A stretch of 64,000 nt of DNA from Cryobacterium psychrophilum (GTDB taxonomy: Bacteria > Actinomycetota > Actinomycetes > Actinomycetales > Microbacteriaceae). This document shows, in pieces, positions 50,598-58,645 of the stretch (the first letter of the stretch is position 1; each line of letters begins with the position of its first letter). Position numbers and translations under genes: made by a program. The notes beneath the pieces were generated by a model. It was not told where the DNA came from. It was given only the letters and a program-made list of their open reading frames with translations, and ran no database searches. The stretch lies in contig NZ_SODI01000001.1 of NCBI RefSeq assembly GCF_004365915.1, positions 3,286,001-3,350,000 of the forward strand, in the 5' to 3' direction.

Positions 50598-51796
50598 CCA
50601 CAACCGAGACCGAAAACCGCAAGAGTCATCCACCTGCTCCAGGGGCGGACTTACAGTGGCTCATCGATTCCGACGTCGACGGGCTTCTGGACATGGCGGA
50701 GAAGCCCAAGAAGGTCACGTCCAGTGACCGCCTGGAGCGGGCGTTCCTGGAGGTCGTGGAGTTCCGTCGCACCCACGACCGGGTGCCCAGCTCGACAACC
50801 CGGGAGATCGCCGAACGCAAGCTCGGCGCTCGGCTGGATGGCATTCTTGCTGACGAAGCGAAGACCACCGCGCTGAAGCACCTAGACGAGTTCGGGCTCT
50901 TGGAGATCGCCCAGACACCCGCTTCGATCGACGATCTACTCGGCAGCGACGATCTTGATCTTCTCGGCGATGACTCGGGTTTGTTGGATGTTTCGGACCT
51001 ACCGCAGCGTAAGGCGCCGGAAGCACCGGACTCGATCGCGAAGCGGACGAAGGCCGAAGGTTTCGAGGCATTCGAGCCGTTGTTCAAGGCTAAGCACGAG
51101 GAATTAGCAGACGGCACGTACCGGTTGATCCCGTTCCCCGGTGTGCGCAGCATCGAAGGGGGCAACTTCTTCGTGCTTAACGGCGTGATGCTCTTCGTCG
51201 CCGAGGTCGGGGAGACAACCTTCACGGTCGTGGGCGGCAAGCAGGAGCAAAAGCAGCGTCTACGCGTGATCTTCGAGAACGGCACCGAGTCCTCGATGTA
51301 CCGCCAGTCGCTTTCGATTCGGCTCCACGAGGCCGACGGACAGGCTTTGGCACGTGCGGGTCACGACCTCACTGAAGTGGGTGATGCCGACAAGGAGAGC
51401 GGCCACATCTACGTGCTTCGCTCGCGCAGCGACAACCCCCAGATCGCTGCGATGCAAGACCTCTACAAGATCGGGTTCTCTCGGAACAGTGTCGAGAAAC
51501 GGATCGCGAACGCGGCCAACGCGCCGACCTATCTCATGGCGCCGGTCGACATCGTCGCGGACTACCGGACCTACAACCTCAAGCCCTCCGCCCTGGAGCA
51601 TCTCTTACACCGCGCGTTCGCTGAGGTCCGCCTTGACGTCACCCAGATTGACACGAAGGGTCGCAAATACGACCCATCGGAGTGGTTCGTCGTACCGCTG
51701 AAGGTGATCAACCAAGCGATCAACATGATCATGTCCGGCGAGATCGTTGACTACGTGTACAGCGCAACGTCGCAACAGCTCGTGCAGCGTGACTGA
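50594..51796 (+). CDS. GIY-YIG nuclease (T5orf172-like), presumed restriction effector
   Basis: 400 residues. The C-terminal GIY-YIG domain has HIYVL (271-275, the GIY strand), YKIGFS (291-296, the YIG strand), Arg303 in VEKRIANA and Glu335 in ALEHLLHRAF, the expected catalytic set. The N-terminal region (RAFLEVVEFRRTHDRVPSST) looks like a helicase-associated helical repeat. An acidic linker near residues 113-135 separates the two. Third gene of the operon, starting within the helicase stop. It would cut unmodified DNA while the methyltransferase protects host sites. Confidence 0.85.
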   Translation: MTTTETENRKSHPPAPGADLQWLIDSDVDGLLDMAEKPKKVTSSDRLERAFLEVVEFRRTHDRVPSSTTREIAERKLGARLDGILADEAKTTALKHLDEFGLLEIAQTPASIDDLLGSDDLDLLGDDSGLLDVSDLPQRKAPEAPDSIAKRTKAEGFEAFEPLFKAKHEELADGTYRLIPFPGVRSIEGGNFFVLNGVMLFVAEVGETTFTVVGGKQEQKQRLRVIFENGTESSMYRQSLSIRLHEADGQALARAGHDLTEVGDADKESGHIYVLRSRSDNPQIAAMQDLYKIGFSRNSVEKRIANAANAPTYLMAPVDIVADYRTYNLKPSALEHLLHRAFAEVRLDVTQIDTKGRKYDPSEWFVVPLKVINQAINMIMSGEIVDYVYSATSQQLVQRD

Positions 51797-52023
51797 TGGG
51801 CGTCGAGATGGGCTGTGGCGCGCAGACGGGGATAAGCTCACTCGCATCACGGCCACGGTCATCGGCCTCGAGGCGCAGCTGGAGTCTTACATGAGTCAGA
51901 CCCGCCGATGCTGATGGGCGACAGTAGAAAAGCCTATGGGCCCGGAGAGCAGCGTTATCATGCGGGGCTGCCCATGGCTGTGGGCCGTGTTCTTGGACAG
52001 TGTGTACCTGGTCATGTACCTGC

Positions 52024-52047
52024 ATGTACCTGCAGGTGCAGGTACAT
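52024..52047. repeat. Inverted repeat of the TGTACCTG motif
   Basis: ATGTACCTGC (52024-52033) and GCAGGTACAT (52038-52047) with a 4-nt centre, following two further direct TGTACCTG copies. Confidence 0.8.
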
Positions 52048-52249
52048 CGTTTCCGTTGATTCTTCAGGGTTCTTGGGGGTATTTGACGCAGTTTTCGGTG
52101 TACCTGGTGGGGTGAGTAAACTCTTGAATCTCGGCTCTCAAAGGGCGCATAACAGTGTGTATGAATGTGTACATTACCCTCACTGCCTCGGTAAATGATT
52201 GACCTGTGCGCGGGCGCAGGAGGCTAAATCTTGATTTGAAGCGGCAAGA

Positions 52250-52330
52250 GAATGTGCACGGCCACGACTCAAGAATCTGTGTAATACCGCCTGATTCGGG
52301 GGTTGTGGCCGTACACATTCTTAGGTCCTT
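52250..52330. repeat. Long imperfect inverted repeat
   Basis: 19-bp arms (52250-52268 and 52312-52330) with two or three mismatches and a 43-nt loop. The arms begin GAATGTGCACGGCC and end GGCCGTACACATTC. Confidence 0.75.
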
Positions 52331-52398
52331 CAGAATGTGTGGAATGTGTACGCGACGGACAGAGGGGGACTGGCAGCGACTTCAGGCTTGTTCGTCGT

Positions 52399-53568
52399 CT
52401 AAGCGGTCGTGCGACGGCTCATGCGCGCTGCAAGTTCGTCGTCGCGGTTGCCGCTGTGCTGGTAACGCATCGCAGCCTTCTCGGAAGCATGGCCGAGGCG
52501 GGCCATCGTCTCCTTCACGGTCGCGCCGGCTTGGGCGTAACGAGTGCCGGCGTAGTGTCTAAGGCCATGGAACGGCAGGTCTTCCCGCCCGGCTGCAATG
52601 ACGGCCTTGTGCCAGTGTCGCCAGAAGGTGCTCTGACCGAGGTGACGAACGCCGTCAGCGGATGGAAAGAGCAAAGCATCGCCGATCTTGTCCCGCATGT
52701 GCTCGGCGATGATCTCGGCATCTTCGCCGAAGATCGCGAGAGTGCGCACGCCTGCCAGACTCTTGGTGCCGCCCACGGTCCTGCCGGCGCTCGTTTTCAC
52801 GACGGCCTCGGCGATGGTCAGCCGGACAGCCGAGACGGCGCCGCCCTCGCTGCGCTCGATCTTCACGTTCTTTGCGCGCAACTCGGTCGCCTCGCCGAAG
52901 CGGAGACCTCCGATAGCGGCGACGATGACGAGGGCACGGTACTCGGGTTTGATGCTCGTCAGGATGACCTCCAGCTCTTCGTCTGTCGGGGGTATTACCT
53001 TCTTACCGGTGTTCGTGCTCTGCCCGCCTTTGACCTGGCAAGGATTCACGTCGACGATGCCGTCTTGTACGGCGGTCGCCATGATCGAGTTCAACAGGCC
53101 GTACGCACGACTCGTTTGCGTCGCCTTGCCGGTCGCGAGTTGGCCAGCGCGCCACTGGCGCACTGTGGCCGGAGTGATGGCGCTGGCGGTGAGGGGGAGG
53201 AGGTCGGCGAGGGGCCCACCCTTGCTATTGGACCCCTTCGCTCCAGGCGACCGCAGCATCCGTTCGTACTCTTCGCGGGTGCGCGTGCGCAGCCGCTCGC
53301 CTTTGCTGTTCGTGCGGGTCGTGACCCACTTGCCGGCGTACTCGCCAAGCGTGACCGACCGCTCGGCCTGCTTCACGGCGGCTACGTCGGGATGTACCCA
53401 CTTGCCGGATGCGATCTCGACTTTGCGCTCGGCAAGCCAGTGGCGAGCCGCCCCCCGCGTCCTAAAGGTTGCAGGGGCCGAGTATCGCTTCCTGTCCGGT
53501 GCGGTGTATCTGGCGCGGAGGTTTCCACTTGGCAGGGTGTCGATGATTCCGAAGGACTCGCGAGCCAT
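52399..53568 (-). CDS. int: Tyrosine-type site-specific integrase
   Basis: 389 residues. The N-terminal arm-binding part (LRARYTAPDRKRYSAPATFR) and SAM-like core-binding domain (about residues 75-165) precede the catalytic domain. Catalytic residues: Arg in AAIGGLRFGEATEL, His-x-x-Arg in PFHGLRHYAGTRYA, His in ARLGHASEKAAM and the nucleophile Tyr in MRYQHS. It lies 149 nt from the attR core and is read inward. One of the candidate arm sites sits 15-32 nt upstream of its start, so binding could also regulate it. Confidence 0.95.
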   Translation of the reverse strand: MARESFGIIDTLPSGNLRARYTAPDRKRYSAPATFRTRGAARHWLAERKVEIASGKWVHPDVAAVKQAERSVTLGEYAGKWVTTRTNSKGERLRTRTREEYERMLRSPGAKGSNSKGGPLADLLPLTASAITPATVRQWRAGQLATGKATQTSRAYGLLNSIMATAVQDGIVDVNPCQVKGGQSTNTGKKVIPPTDEELEVILTSIKPEYRALVIVAAIGGLRFGEATELRAKNVKIERSEGGAVSAVRLTIAEAVVKTSAGRTVGGTKSLAGVRTLAIFGEDAEIIAEHMRDKIGDALLFPSADGVRHLGQSTFWRHWHKAVIAAGREDLPFHGLRHYAGTRYAQAGATVKETMARLGHASEKAAMRYQHSGNRDDELAARMSRRTTA

Positions 53569-53582
53569 TGGGTCTCCTTGTT

Positions 53583-53600
53583 GTGGTACCTGCGTGGTAC
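53583..53600. repeat. Right candidate integrase arm site
   Basis: GTGGTACCTGCGTGGTAC; 17 of 18 positions match the copy at 31460-31477 in the same orientation. It overlaps the presumed integrase promoter. Confidence 0.55.
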
Positions 53601-53716
53601 TCGTTGAGGGGTTTCATGGTATTTCTTGACCGCTCCTGACCCTACTCGAGATCCCATGATCCCAGTCAAGAAGGTGCTTTGCGGTATCCTCTGCATGTTC
53701 TACCAGTCTACACGAT

Positions 53717-53743
53717 ACTGGTTCGATCCCAGTATCGCCCACA
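53717..53743. repeat. attR core (27 bp copy of the tRNA-Val 3' end)
   Basis: Identical over 27 bp to 31373-31399. Only the tRNA 3' end is present here, so this copy is not a functional tRNA. Confidence 0.93.
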
Positions 53744-53757
53744 GTAAAAACAGTAAG

Positions 53758-53784
53758 AACCCCCGGTAAATCGGGGGTTTTTTT
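53758..53784 (+). terminator. Original tRNA-Val terminator, displaced by the element
   Basis: AACCCCCG and CGGGGGTT stem with a following T-run, 15 nt after the attR core. It now has no tRNA in front of it; the element carries an equivalent hairpin at attL. Confidence 0.8.
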
Positions 53785-53844
53785 GTGCCTCAAAACGCGA
53801 CAGCGGTGAGCTTGTCACGGGCGCCCTTCCGTGCGGAGATCTTG

Positions 53845-54342
53845 TCAGGCCCGACCAGGGTTGACATCGTTATTTCCTGCCCCGCCGTTGCCGACGCCGT
53901 TGCCGCCCTTTCCGTCGCCGGCGTTTGCCGCATCGGGCGTGATGGCGAGGGAAGTGGTCTCCTCCGTGGACGTCGGCACGTCGGCCGCCTCCGCGTCAGA
54001 GTCGTCAATGCCGGTGATCGTCGTCTTGTTGGTGGTGCAGGTGAGACCGTACGTCCCGGCCCCAGATTCGAGCTTGTTTCCCTTGATGCCCCAGTTGCAG
54101 CGGTACACGGCGGTCGTCGAGGCGCCCAGGGTGGTCTTTGAACCATCGCATGTGGCCTGCCACATGGCCTCGGTCTTCTGGAGGTGGTAACCCGGGCAAA
54201 TGGTCGAGGTTGGCCCCGTTGCGGGGTTCAGCGCGCCGCAGATTGGGACGCGCAGGGCCGGCGTTCCCGAGTACCCGCCAACGAAGTACGCCGGTGCCGA
54301 GAGGATAACGAGCCCCGGTAGCGCGGGGTTTTTCTGTGCCAT
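53845..54342 (-). CDS. Hypothetical protein, possibly a truncated secreted protein
   Basis: 165 residues with several Cys (RVPICGALNP, TICPGYHLQ, WQATCDGSK, VYRCNWGIKG, YGLTCTTNK) and a Gly/Asn-rich C-terminus. The Cys-rich middle suggests an extracytoplasmic fold. The N-terminus has only a weak hydrophobic stretch (LPGLVILSAPAYFVG) and no ribosome binding site. It may have lost its signal peptide, or the true start is elsewhere. First gene outside the element on the right; no family recognised. Confidence 0.5.
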   Translation of the reverse strand: MAQKNPALPGLVILSAPAYFVGGYSGTPALRVPICGALNPATGPTSTICPGYHLQKTEAMWQATCDGSKTTLGASTTAVYRCNWGIKGNKLESGAGTYGLTCTTNKTTITGIDDSDAEAADVPTSTEETTSLAITPDAANAGDGKGGNGVGNGGAGNNDVNPGRA

Positions 54343-54347
54343 AGCCT
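54342..54347 (+). promoter_or_regulatory. -10-like box of a leaderless promoter
   Basis: TAGCCT, 6 nt, then the ATG of the DUF2269-like gene at 54354. Confidence 0.5.
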
Positions 54348-54353
54348 GTGGGA

Positions 54354-54794
54354 ATGGAAACTCTCTTCTCTATCCTTCATGTTGTCGCCGGCGTTTTCAT
54401 TGTTGGCCCCATGGCTATCTTGCCGATGACGGGCATGCGTGCCATTCGAGCACGAGAAGCCGGACAGGTTCAGACTCTCGCCAAGTCCGTCTCCGTCTTC
54501 ACCCTCTTGTCGCTCGTCGTCGTTCTATTCGGTTTTGCCCTGCTGGGCACGAGCGACCACAACAGCTTCTCCACCACCTGGGTCTGGCTCTCCACAGTCT
54601 TCTATGCGGTCGCCCTCGGCCTCAACCTGTTTCTCGTCGTACCGGCGTTGCGTTCCGCGGCGGAGAATGTCACCACCGCAGCGGGCAGCGCAGCCACGGG
54701 CAAGGTCGCAGGCTATGCCCGAATCGCTGCGGGTTCCGGCATCGTCTCACTTCTGCTCGTCGCCGTTGTCGTGCTCATGGTCTGGCGCCCATAG
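54354..54794 (+). CDS. DUF2269-like integral membrane protein
   Basis: 146 residues from ATG 54354. Four transmembrane helices: FSILHVVAGVFIVGPMAILP, VFTLLSLVVVLFGFALLG, WLSTVFYAVALGLNLFLVVP and GSGIVSLLLVAVVVLMVW. The H-x-x-x-G pattern in the first helix fits the DUF2269 family, whose function is unknown. The TANNNT-6-nt-ATG arrangement and lack of a ribosome binding site suggest a leaderless mRNA. Confidence 0.75.
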   Translation: METLFSILHVVAGVFIVGPMAILPMTGMRAIRAREAGQVQTLAKSVSVFTLLSLVVVLFGFALLGTSDHNSFSTTWVWLSTVFYAVALGLNLFLVVPALRSAAENVTTAAGSAATGKVAGYARIAAGSGIVSLLLVAVVVLMVWRP

Positions 54795-54961
54795 GCCTCT
54801 CCCTGGTCGACGGGACGGGGCGCCGTTCGGGCCCTGCGCGGGGCGCGCCGCGGCGGCCACGGACGTGTGCCCGGCCGTTTCACCGGGCCGCGCTCCGTGA
54901 GTGAGACCACGCATGTCGTGTGACTCATGTGCGATATCCATACTGTTTTGTTGCCACGTCC

Positions 54962-54992
54962 AGGCTGGCCTCCGCTTCGGCGGGGCCAGCCT
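54962..54992. terminator. Hairpin terminator upstream of thrS
   Basis: 13-bp stem with one bulged T (54962-54975 and 54980-54992, TTCG loop) followed by TTT. It lies in the 296-nt gap between the DUF2269-like gene and thrS, where no gene is seen. Confidence 0.7.
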
Positions 54993-55090
54993 TTGGCGTG
55001 TGGTTCCCTCGGAGCCCCGCCGGACTGGACCTGCGCCCTCGTGCGCGCCACTAAAGTTAAAGGGTCCGCAATAAACAGGGAGTTACACAC

Positions 55091-57097
55091 GTGGTTGACG
55101 GCTTCGCGCTATTCACCGACCGATCCGTTGTCGCCATGCGCGTCAATGGCGAGCTGAAAGATCTGGCCGCCACGGTCGAGACGACGGACGTCGTCGAACC
55201 GGTGACTATCGGCTCGGCCGATGGTCTCAGCATCCTGCGCCACTCGGCAGCACACGTACTGGCCCAGGCCGTCCAGACGGTCAACCCGGCGGCACGCCTG
55301 GGCATTGGCCCGCCCGTCACCGATGGGTTCTACTACGACTTCGACGTCGAAGTGCCGTTCACCCCCGACGACATGAAGTCGCTCCAGAAGGCCATGGACC
55401 GCATCATTCGGCAGGGTCAGCGTTTCGTGCGCCGAGTTGTAACGGATGCCGACGCTCGCGCCGAACTCGCCGCCGAGCCCTACAAACTTGAGCTCATCGG
55501 ACTGAAGGGTGGAACCGCGGCCACGGAGACGGAGTCCGGCGATGCCGGCGAGTCCGTGGAGGTCGGCGGCGCTGAACTCACGATCTACGACAACGTTGAC
55601 CCGAAGACCGGCGAGACGGTGTGGAAAGACCTCTGCAGGGGACCCCACCTGCCCAACACTCGCATGATCGGCAACGGGTATTCACTGACCCGCCTCGCCG
55701 CCGCCTACTGGCGCGGCTCCGAGAAGAACCCGCAGCTGCAGCGCATCTACGGAACCGCCTGGCCCACCAAAGACGAGCTGCGCGCCCACCAGGCGCGCCT
55801 CGAAGAGGCCGCCAAGCGTGATCATCGCAAGCTCGGCGCCGAACTCGATCTCTTCAGTTTTCCTGAAGAGATCGGCTCCGGTCTCGCTGTCTTCCATCCC
55901 AAGGGCGGCGTCATTCGCCAGGAGATGGAAAGCTACTCGCGCAAGCGTCACACCGAGGCCGGTTACGACTTCGTCTATTCACCGCACATCACCAAGTCGA
56001 CCCTCTTCGAAACGTCGGGCCACCTCGACTGGTACCGCGAGGGCATGTTTCCGCCGATGCACCTCGATGCGGAACGCGACGAGACCGGCCACGTGACCCG
56101 GCAGGGTGTGGACTACTACCTCAAGCCGATGAACTGCCCGTTCCACAACCTCATCTTCAAATCGAGTGGCCGCAGCTACCGCGAATTGCCCATGCGCCTC
56201 TTCGAGTTCGGGTCGGTCTACCGCTACGAGAAATCCGGCGTGCTCAACGGGCTGACCCGCGTGCGCGGCATGACGCAGGACGACGCCCACATCTACACCA
56301 CTCGCGACGGAATGAAGGAGGAGCTCACCAGCACGCTCAACTTTGTGCTGCAGCTCCTCGCCGACTACGGACTCAGCGACTACTACCTCGAGCTCTCCAC
56401 CAGAGATCCCAAGAAGTTCGTCGGCAGTGACGACGCCTGGGAGGAAGCCACCCAGACCCTGCGTGAGGTCGCAGAGGCATCCGGTCTCGACCTCGTCGCC
56501 GACCCCGGAGGCGCCGCGTTCTACGGCCCCAAGATCTCCGTGCAGGCGAAGGATGCCATCGGTCGCACGTGGCAGATGTCCACGATCCAGCTCGACTTCA
56601 ACCTGCCAGAGCGCTTCGACCTCGAGTACACGGCCAGTGACGGAACCCGCCAGCGTCCCGTCATGATTCACCGTGCCCTGTTCGGTTCCATTGAGCGTTT
56701 CTTCGCGGTTCTCACCGAGCACTACGCCGGGGCGTTCCCGGTGTGGCTGTCTCCGGTTCAGGTCGTCGGGATTCCCGTGTCTGAGCAGTACGGCGAATTC
56801 CTCGACGGCGTCATCGCTTCGCTCAAGCAGGCGGGCGTTCGTGCCGAGGTCGATCACTCCGACGACCGCATGCAGAAGAAGATTCGCACGCACACCAAGG
56901 CCAAGGTGCCGTTCCAGCTCATCGTCGGCGAGGAAGACCAGGCCAACAACGCGGTCAGCTTCCGGTTCCGTGACGGCACCCAGCTCAACGGGGTGCCGGT
57001 CGCCGACGCGATTCGTCGCATCCTCGACGCCATCGAGACCCGTGCCCAGGTGTTGACCGCACCCGAGTCGCTCGCGGCCGACGCCGGACAGGCGTGA
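55091..57097 (+). CDS. thrS: Threonine--tRNA ligase
   Basis: 668 residues. The N-terminal TGS domain (about 1-65) is followed by the editing/second N-domain: [17 protein letters not shown] and [15 protein letters not shown]. The class II core has motif 2 in [24 protein letters not shown] and motif 3 near [13 protein letters not shown]. Zinc ligands include Cys in [13 protein letters not shown]. The C-terminal anticodon-binding domain is at about 560-660. GTG start with GGGAG upstream. The HIT gene follows after 1 nt, so it leads an operon. Confidence 0.97.
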   Translation: MVDGFALFTDRSVVAMRVNGELKDLAATVETTDVVEPVTIGSADGLSILRHSAAHVLAQAVQTVNPAARLGIGPPVTDGFYYDFDVEVPFTPDDMKSLQKAMDRIIRQGQRFVRRVVTDADARAELAAEPYKLELIGLKGGTAATETESGDAGESVEVGGAELTIYDNVDPKTGETVWKDLCRGPHLPNTRMIGNGYSLTRLAAAYWRGSEKNPQLQRIYGTAWPTKDELRAHQARLEEAAKRDHRKLGAELDLFSFPEEIGSGLAVFHPKGGVIRQEMESYSRKRHTEAGYDFVYSPHITKSTLFETSGHLDWYREGMFPPMHLDAERDETGHVTRQGVDYYLKPMNCPFHNLIFKSSGRSYRELPMRLFEFGSVYRYEKSGVLNGLTRVRGMTQDDAHIYTTRDGMKEELTSTLNFVLQLLADYGLSDYYLELSTRDPKKFVGSDDAWEEATQTLREVAEASGLDLVADPGGAAFYGPKISVQAKDAIGRTWQMSTIQLDFNLPERFDLEYTASDGTRQRPVMIHRALFGSIERFFAVLTEHYAGAFPVWLSPVQVVGIPVSEQYGEFLDGVIASLKQAGVRAEVDHSDDRMQKKIRTHTKAKVPFQLIVGEEDQANNAVSFRFRDGTQLNGVPVADAIRRILDAIETRAQVLTAPESLAADAGQA

Positions 57098-57098
57098 C

Positions 57099-57671
57099 AT
57101 GACGGTTGACGACGGCATGGATCTCGATAACCCTCTGCTGGAAAACTCCGCCGATTTTGCGGCCGTCCCTGATGCCTTCCAGCGTCTGTGGACACCGCAC
57201 CGCATGGTGTACATTCAGGACGGGCAGCAGCCACACCCCGATGACTGCCCGTTCTGCCTGGCGCCCGCCATGGACGACGAGAAAGCGCTCATTGTGGCCA
57301 GGGGCACGTACGCCTATGTGCTGTTGAACCTCTTCCCGTACAACAGCGGCCACCTGCTCGTGTGCCCGTATCGTCATGTCGCGACCTATGACGAGGCCTC
57401 ACCCGAGGAAGTCGCCGAGATCGGCAGCCTCACCCAGACGGCCATGCGTGTGCTCACGCAGGTTTCGAACTGCGACGGCTTCAACATCGGCATGAACCAG
57501 GGCCGCATCGCGGGTGCGGGAATTGCCGAGCACCTGCACCAGCACATCGTGCCCAGGTGGGCCCTCGACTCCAACTTCTTTCCCATTATCGCCGGCACCA
57601 AGGCCATTCCGAAGCTCCTCGGCGAGACGCGCCGTGAGATAGCGGATGCCTGGCCGAACGACGAAGGCTAG
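57099..57671 (+). CDS. HIT family nucleotide phosphorylase/hydrolase
   Basis: 190 residues. The HIT motif is AEHLHQHIVPRW (H-x-H-x-H), with a zinc-type CPFCLAP near residue 50 and the LLNLFPYNSGHLLVCPYRHV block. Relatives are mycobacterial Ap4A phosphorylases, so a diadenosine tetraphosphate substrate is likely but not proven. It follows thrS directly, which fits removal of Ap4A made by aminoacyl-tRNA synthetases. Confidence 0.92.
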   Translation: MTVDDGMDLDNPLLENSADFAAVPDAFQRLWTPHRMVYIQDGQQPHPDDCPFCLAPAMDDEKALIVARGTYAYVLLNLFPYNSGHLLVCPYRHVATYDEASPEEVAEIGSLTQTAMRVLTQVSNCDGFNIGMNQGRIAGAGIAEHLHQHIVPRWALDSNFFPIIAGTKAIPKLLGETRREIADAWPNDEG

Positions 57672-57731
57672 TTCCCTGCCCCGGTTCGGGGCGTGAAATT
57701 TCTGACCCAGTGCAAGGAATAGGATCATCAA

Positions 57732-58634
57732 ATGACTGAAAACACTTCCTCAGAGCAGTTCGGTTCCAGCCGCGTCAAGCGTGGCCTCGCCGAAATGCTC
57801 AAGGGCGGCGTCATCATGGACGTCGTCACCGCTGCCCAGGCTCGTCTTGCCGAAGACGCCGGCGCTGTAGCCGTAATGGCCCTCGAGCGCGTTCCCGCTG
57901 ACATCCGCTCGCAGGGTGGCGTTGCCCGCATGAGCGACCCCGACCTGATCGACAGCATCATCGCCGAGGTCAACATTCCGGTGATGGCCAAGACACGCAT
58001 TGGCCACTTCGTCGAGGCGCAGATTCTTGAGGCGCTGGACGTCGACTACATCGACGAGTCCGAGGTGCTGAGCCCCGCTGACTACAAGAACCACATCGAC
58101 AAGTGGAACTTCACGACTCCCTTTGTCTGTGGCGCGACCAACCTCGGTGAGGCGCTTCGTCGCATCACCGAAGGTGCGGCCATGATTCGCTCCAAGGGTG
58201 AAGCCGGCACCGGCGACGTCTCTGAGGCGACCAAGCACATTCGCACCATCAGGGGGGAAATTGCGCGACTGGCGTCAATGGGCAAGGACGAGCTCTATGT
58301 AGCTGCCAAAGAGCTGCAGGCACCGTACGAGCTCGTCGCCGAGATCGCCGCAACCGGAAAGCTCCCCGTGGTGTTGTTCACCGCGGGAGGCGTCGCCACG
58401 CCCGCCGACGCGGCAATGATGATGCAGCTCGGCGCGGACGGAGTGTTCGTCGGCTCCGGTATTTTCAAGTCGGGTAACCCTGAGCAGCGTGCGGCCGCCA
58501 TCGTGAAGGCCGTCGCCTTCTACGATGACGCCAAGGTCCTCGCTCAGGTCTCTCGCGGACTCGGCGAGGCCATGGTCGGCATCAACGTGACCGACCTCGC
58601 GGCACCGCACCGCCTGTCAGAGCGCGGCTGGTAA
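57732..58634 (+). CDS. pdxS: Pyridoxal 5'-phosphate synthase subunit PdxS
   Basis: 300 residues, a (beta/alpha)8 lyase that builds PLP from ribose 5-phosphate, glyceraldehyde 3-phosphate and ammonia supplied by PdxT. Key parts: [20 protein letters not shown], Schiff-base Lys in [16 protein letters not shown], phosphate loop [11 protein letters not shown], and second Lys region [20 protein letters not shown]. Start is ATG 57732. Followed by pdxT after 11 nt: the DXP-independent vitamin B6 pathway. Confidence 0.97.
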   Translation: MTENTSSEQFGSSRVKRGLAEMLKGGVIMDVVTAAQARLAEDAGAVAVMALERVPADIRSQGGVARMSDPDLIDSIIAEVNIPVMAKTRIGHFVEAQILEALDVDYIDESEVLSPADYKNHIDKWNFTTPFVCGATNLGEALRRITEGAAMIRSKGEAGTGDVSEATKHIRTIRGEIARLASMGKDELYVAAKELQAPYELVAEIAATGKLPVVLFTAGGVATPADAAMMMQLGADGVFVGSGIFKSGNPEQRAAAIVKAVAFYDDAKVLAQVSRGLGEAMVGINVTDLAAPHRLSERGW

Positions 58635-58645
58635 CCACAGCCTTC

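Larger units (their letters stand above)
51797..52398. other. 602-nt non-coding region rich in repeats between the restriction operon and the integrase
   Basis: No convincing gene. TGTACCTG is repeated around 52003, 52015 and 52025, with another near 52098, and the last copies form an inverted repeat. GAATGTG-type motifs recur near 52163, 52250, 52332 and 52338, and inverted near 52322. This is the densest repeat region of the element and could be an origin, a second integrase-binding region or a large operator array. Confidence 0.55.
31373..53743. mobile_element. Integrative mobilizable element of about 22.3 kb in tRNA-Val
   Basis: Bounded by a 27-bp direct repeat of the tRNA-Val(GAC) 3' end, with a tyrosine integrase at the attR end facing inward. 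The attL end carries an excisionase-like gene, a Rep of the HUH type, a MobC-like protein and a relaxase. No type IV secretion, FtsK/TraB or virion genes are seen, so it is neither a self-transmissible element nor a prophage as far as visible. Cargo: nucleases, nucleotidyltransferase and PIN toxins, decayed antitoxins, a secreted-protein pair, and a methyltransferase-helicase-GIY-YIG operon. Housekeeping genes resume directly outside both ends. Confidence 0.9.

Noticed and set aside
45934-51796. BREX, DISARM or classical type I restriction locus
   Set aside because: No specificity subunit, PglZ, BrxC-like ATPase or phospholipase-D protein is encoded, and the nuclease is a separate GIY-YIG protein.
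51797-52398. Small genes between the GIY-YIG gene and the integrase
   Set aside because: Short frames exist on both strands but none has a family pattern or start signal, and repeats dominate the interval.
31373-53743. Prophage or self-transmissible AICE/ICE
   Set aside because: No capsid, terminase, portal, tail, FtsK/TraB or type IV secretion genes are visible; relaxase, MobC and Rep fit a mobilizable element better.
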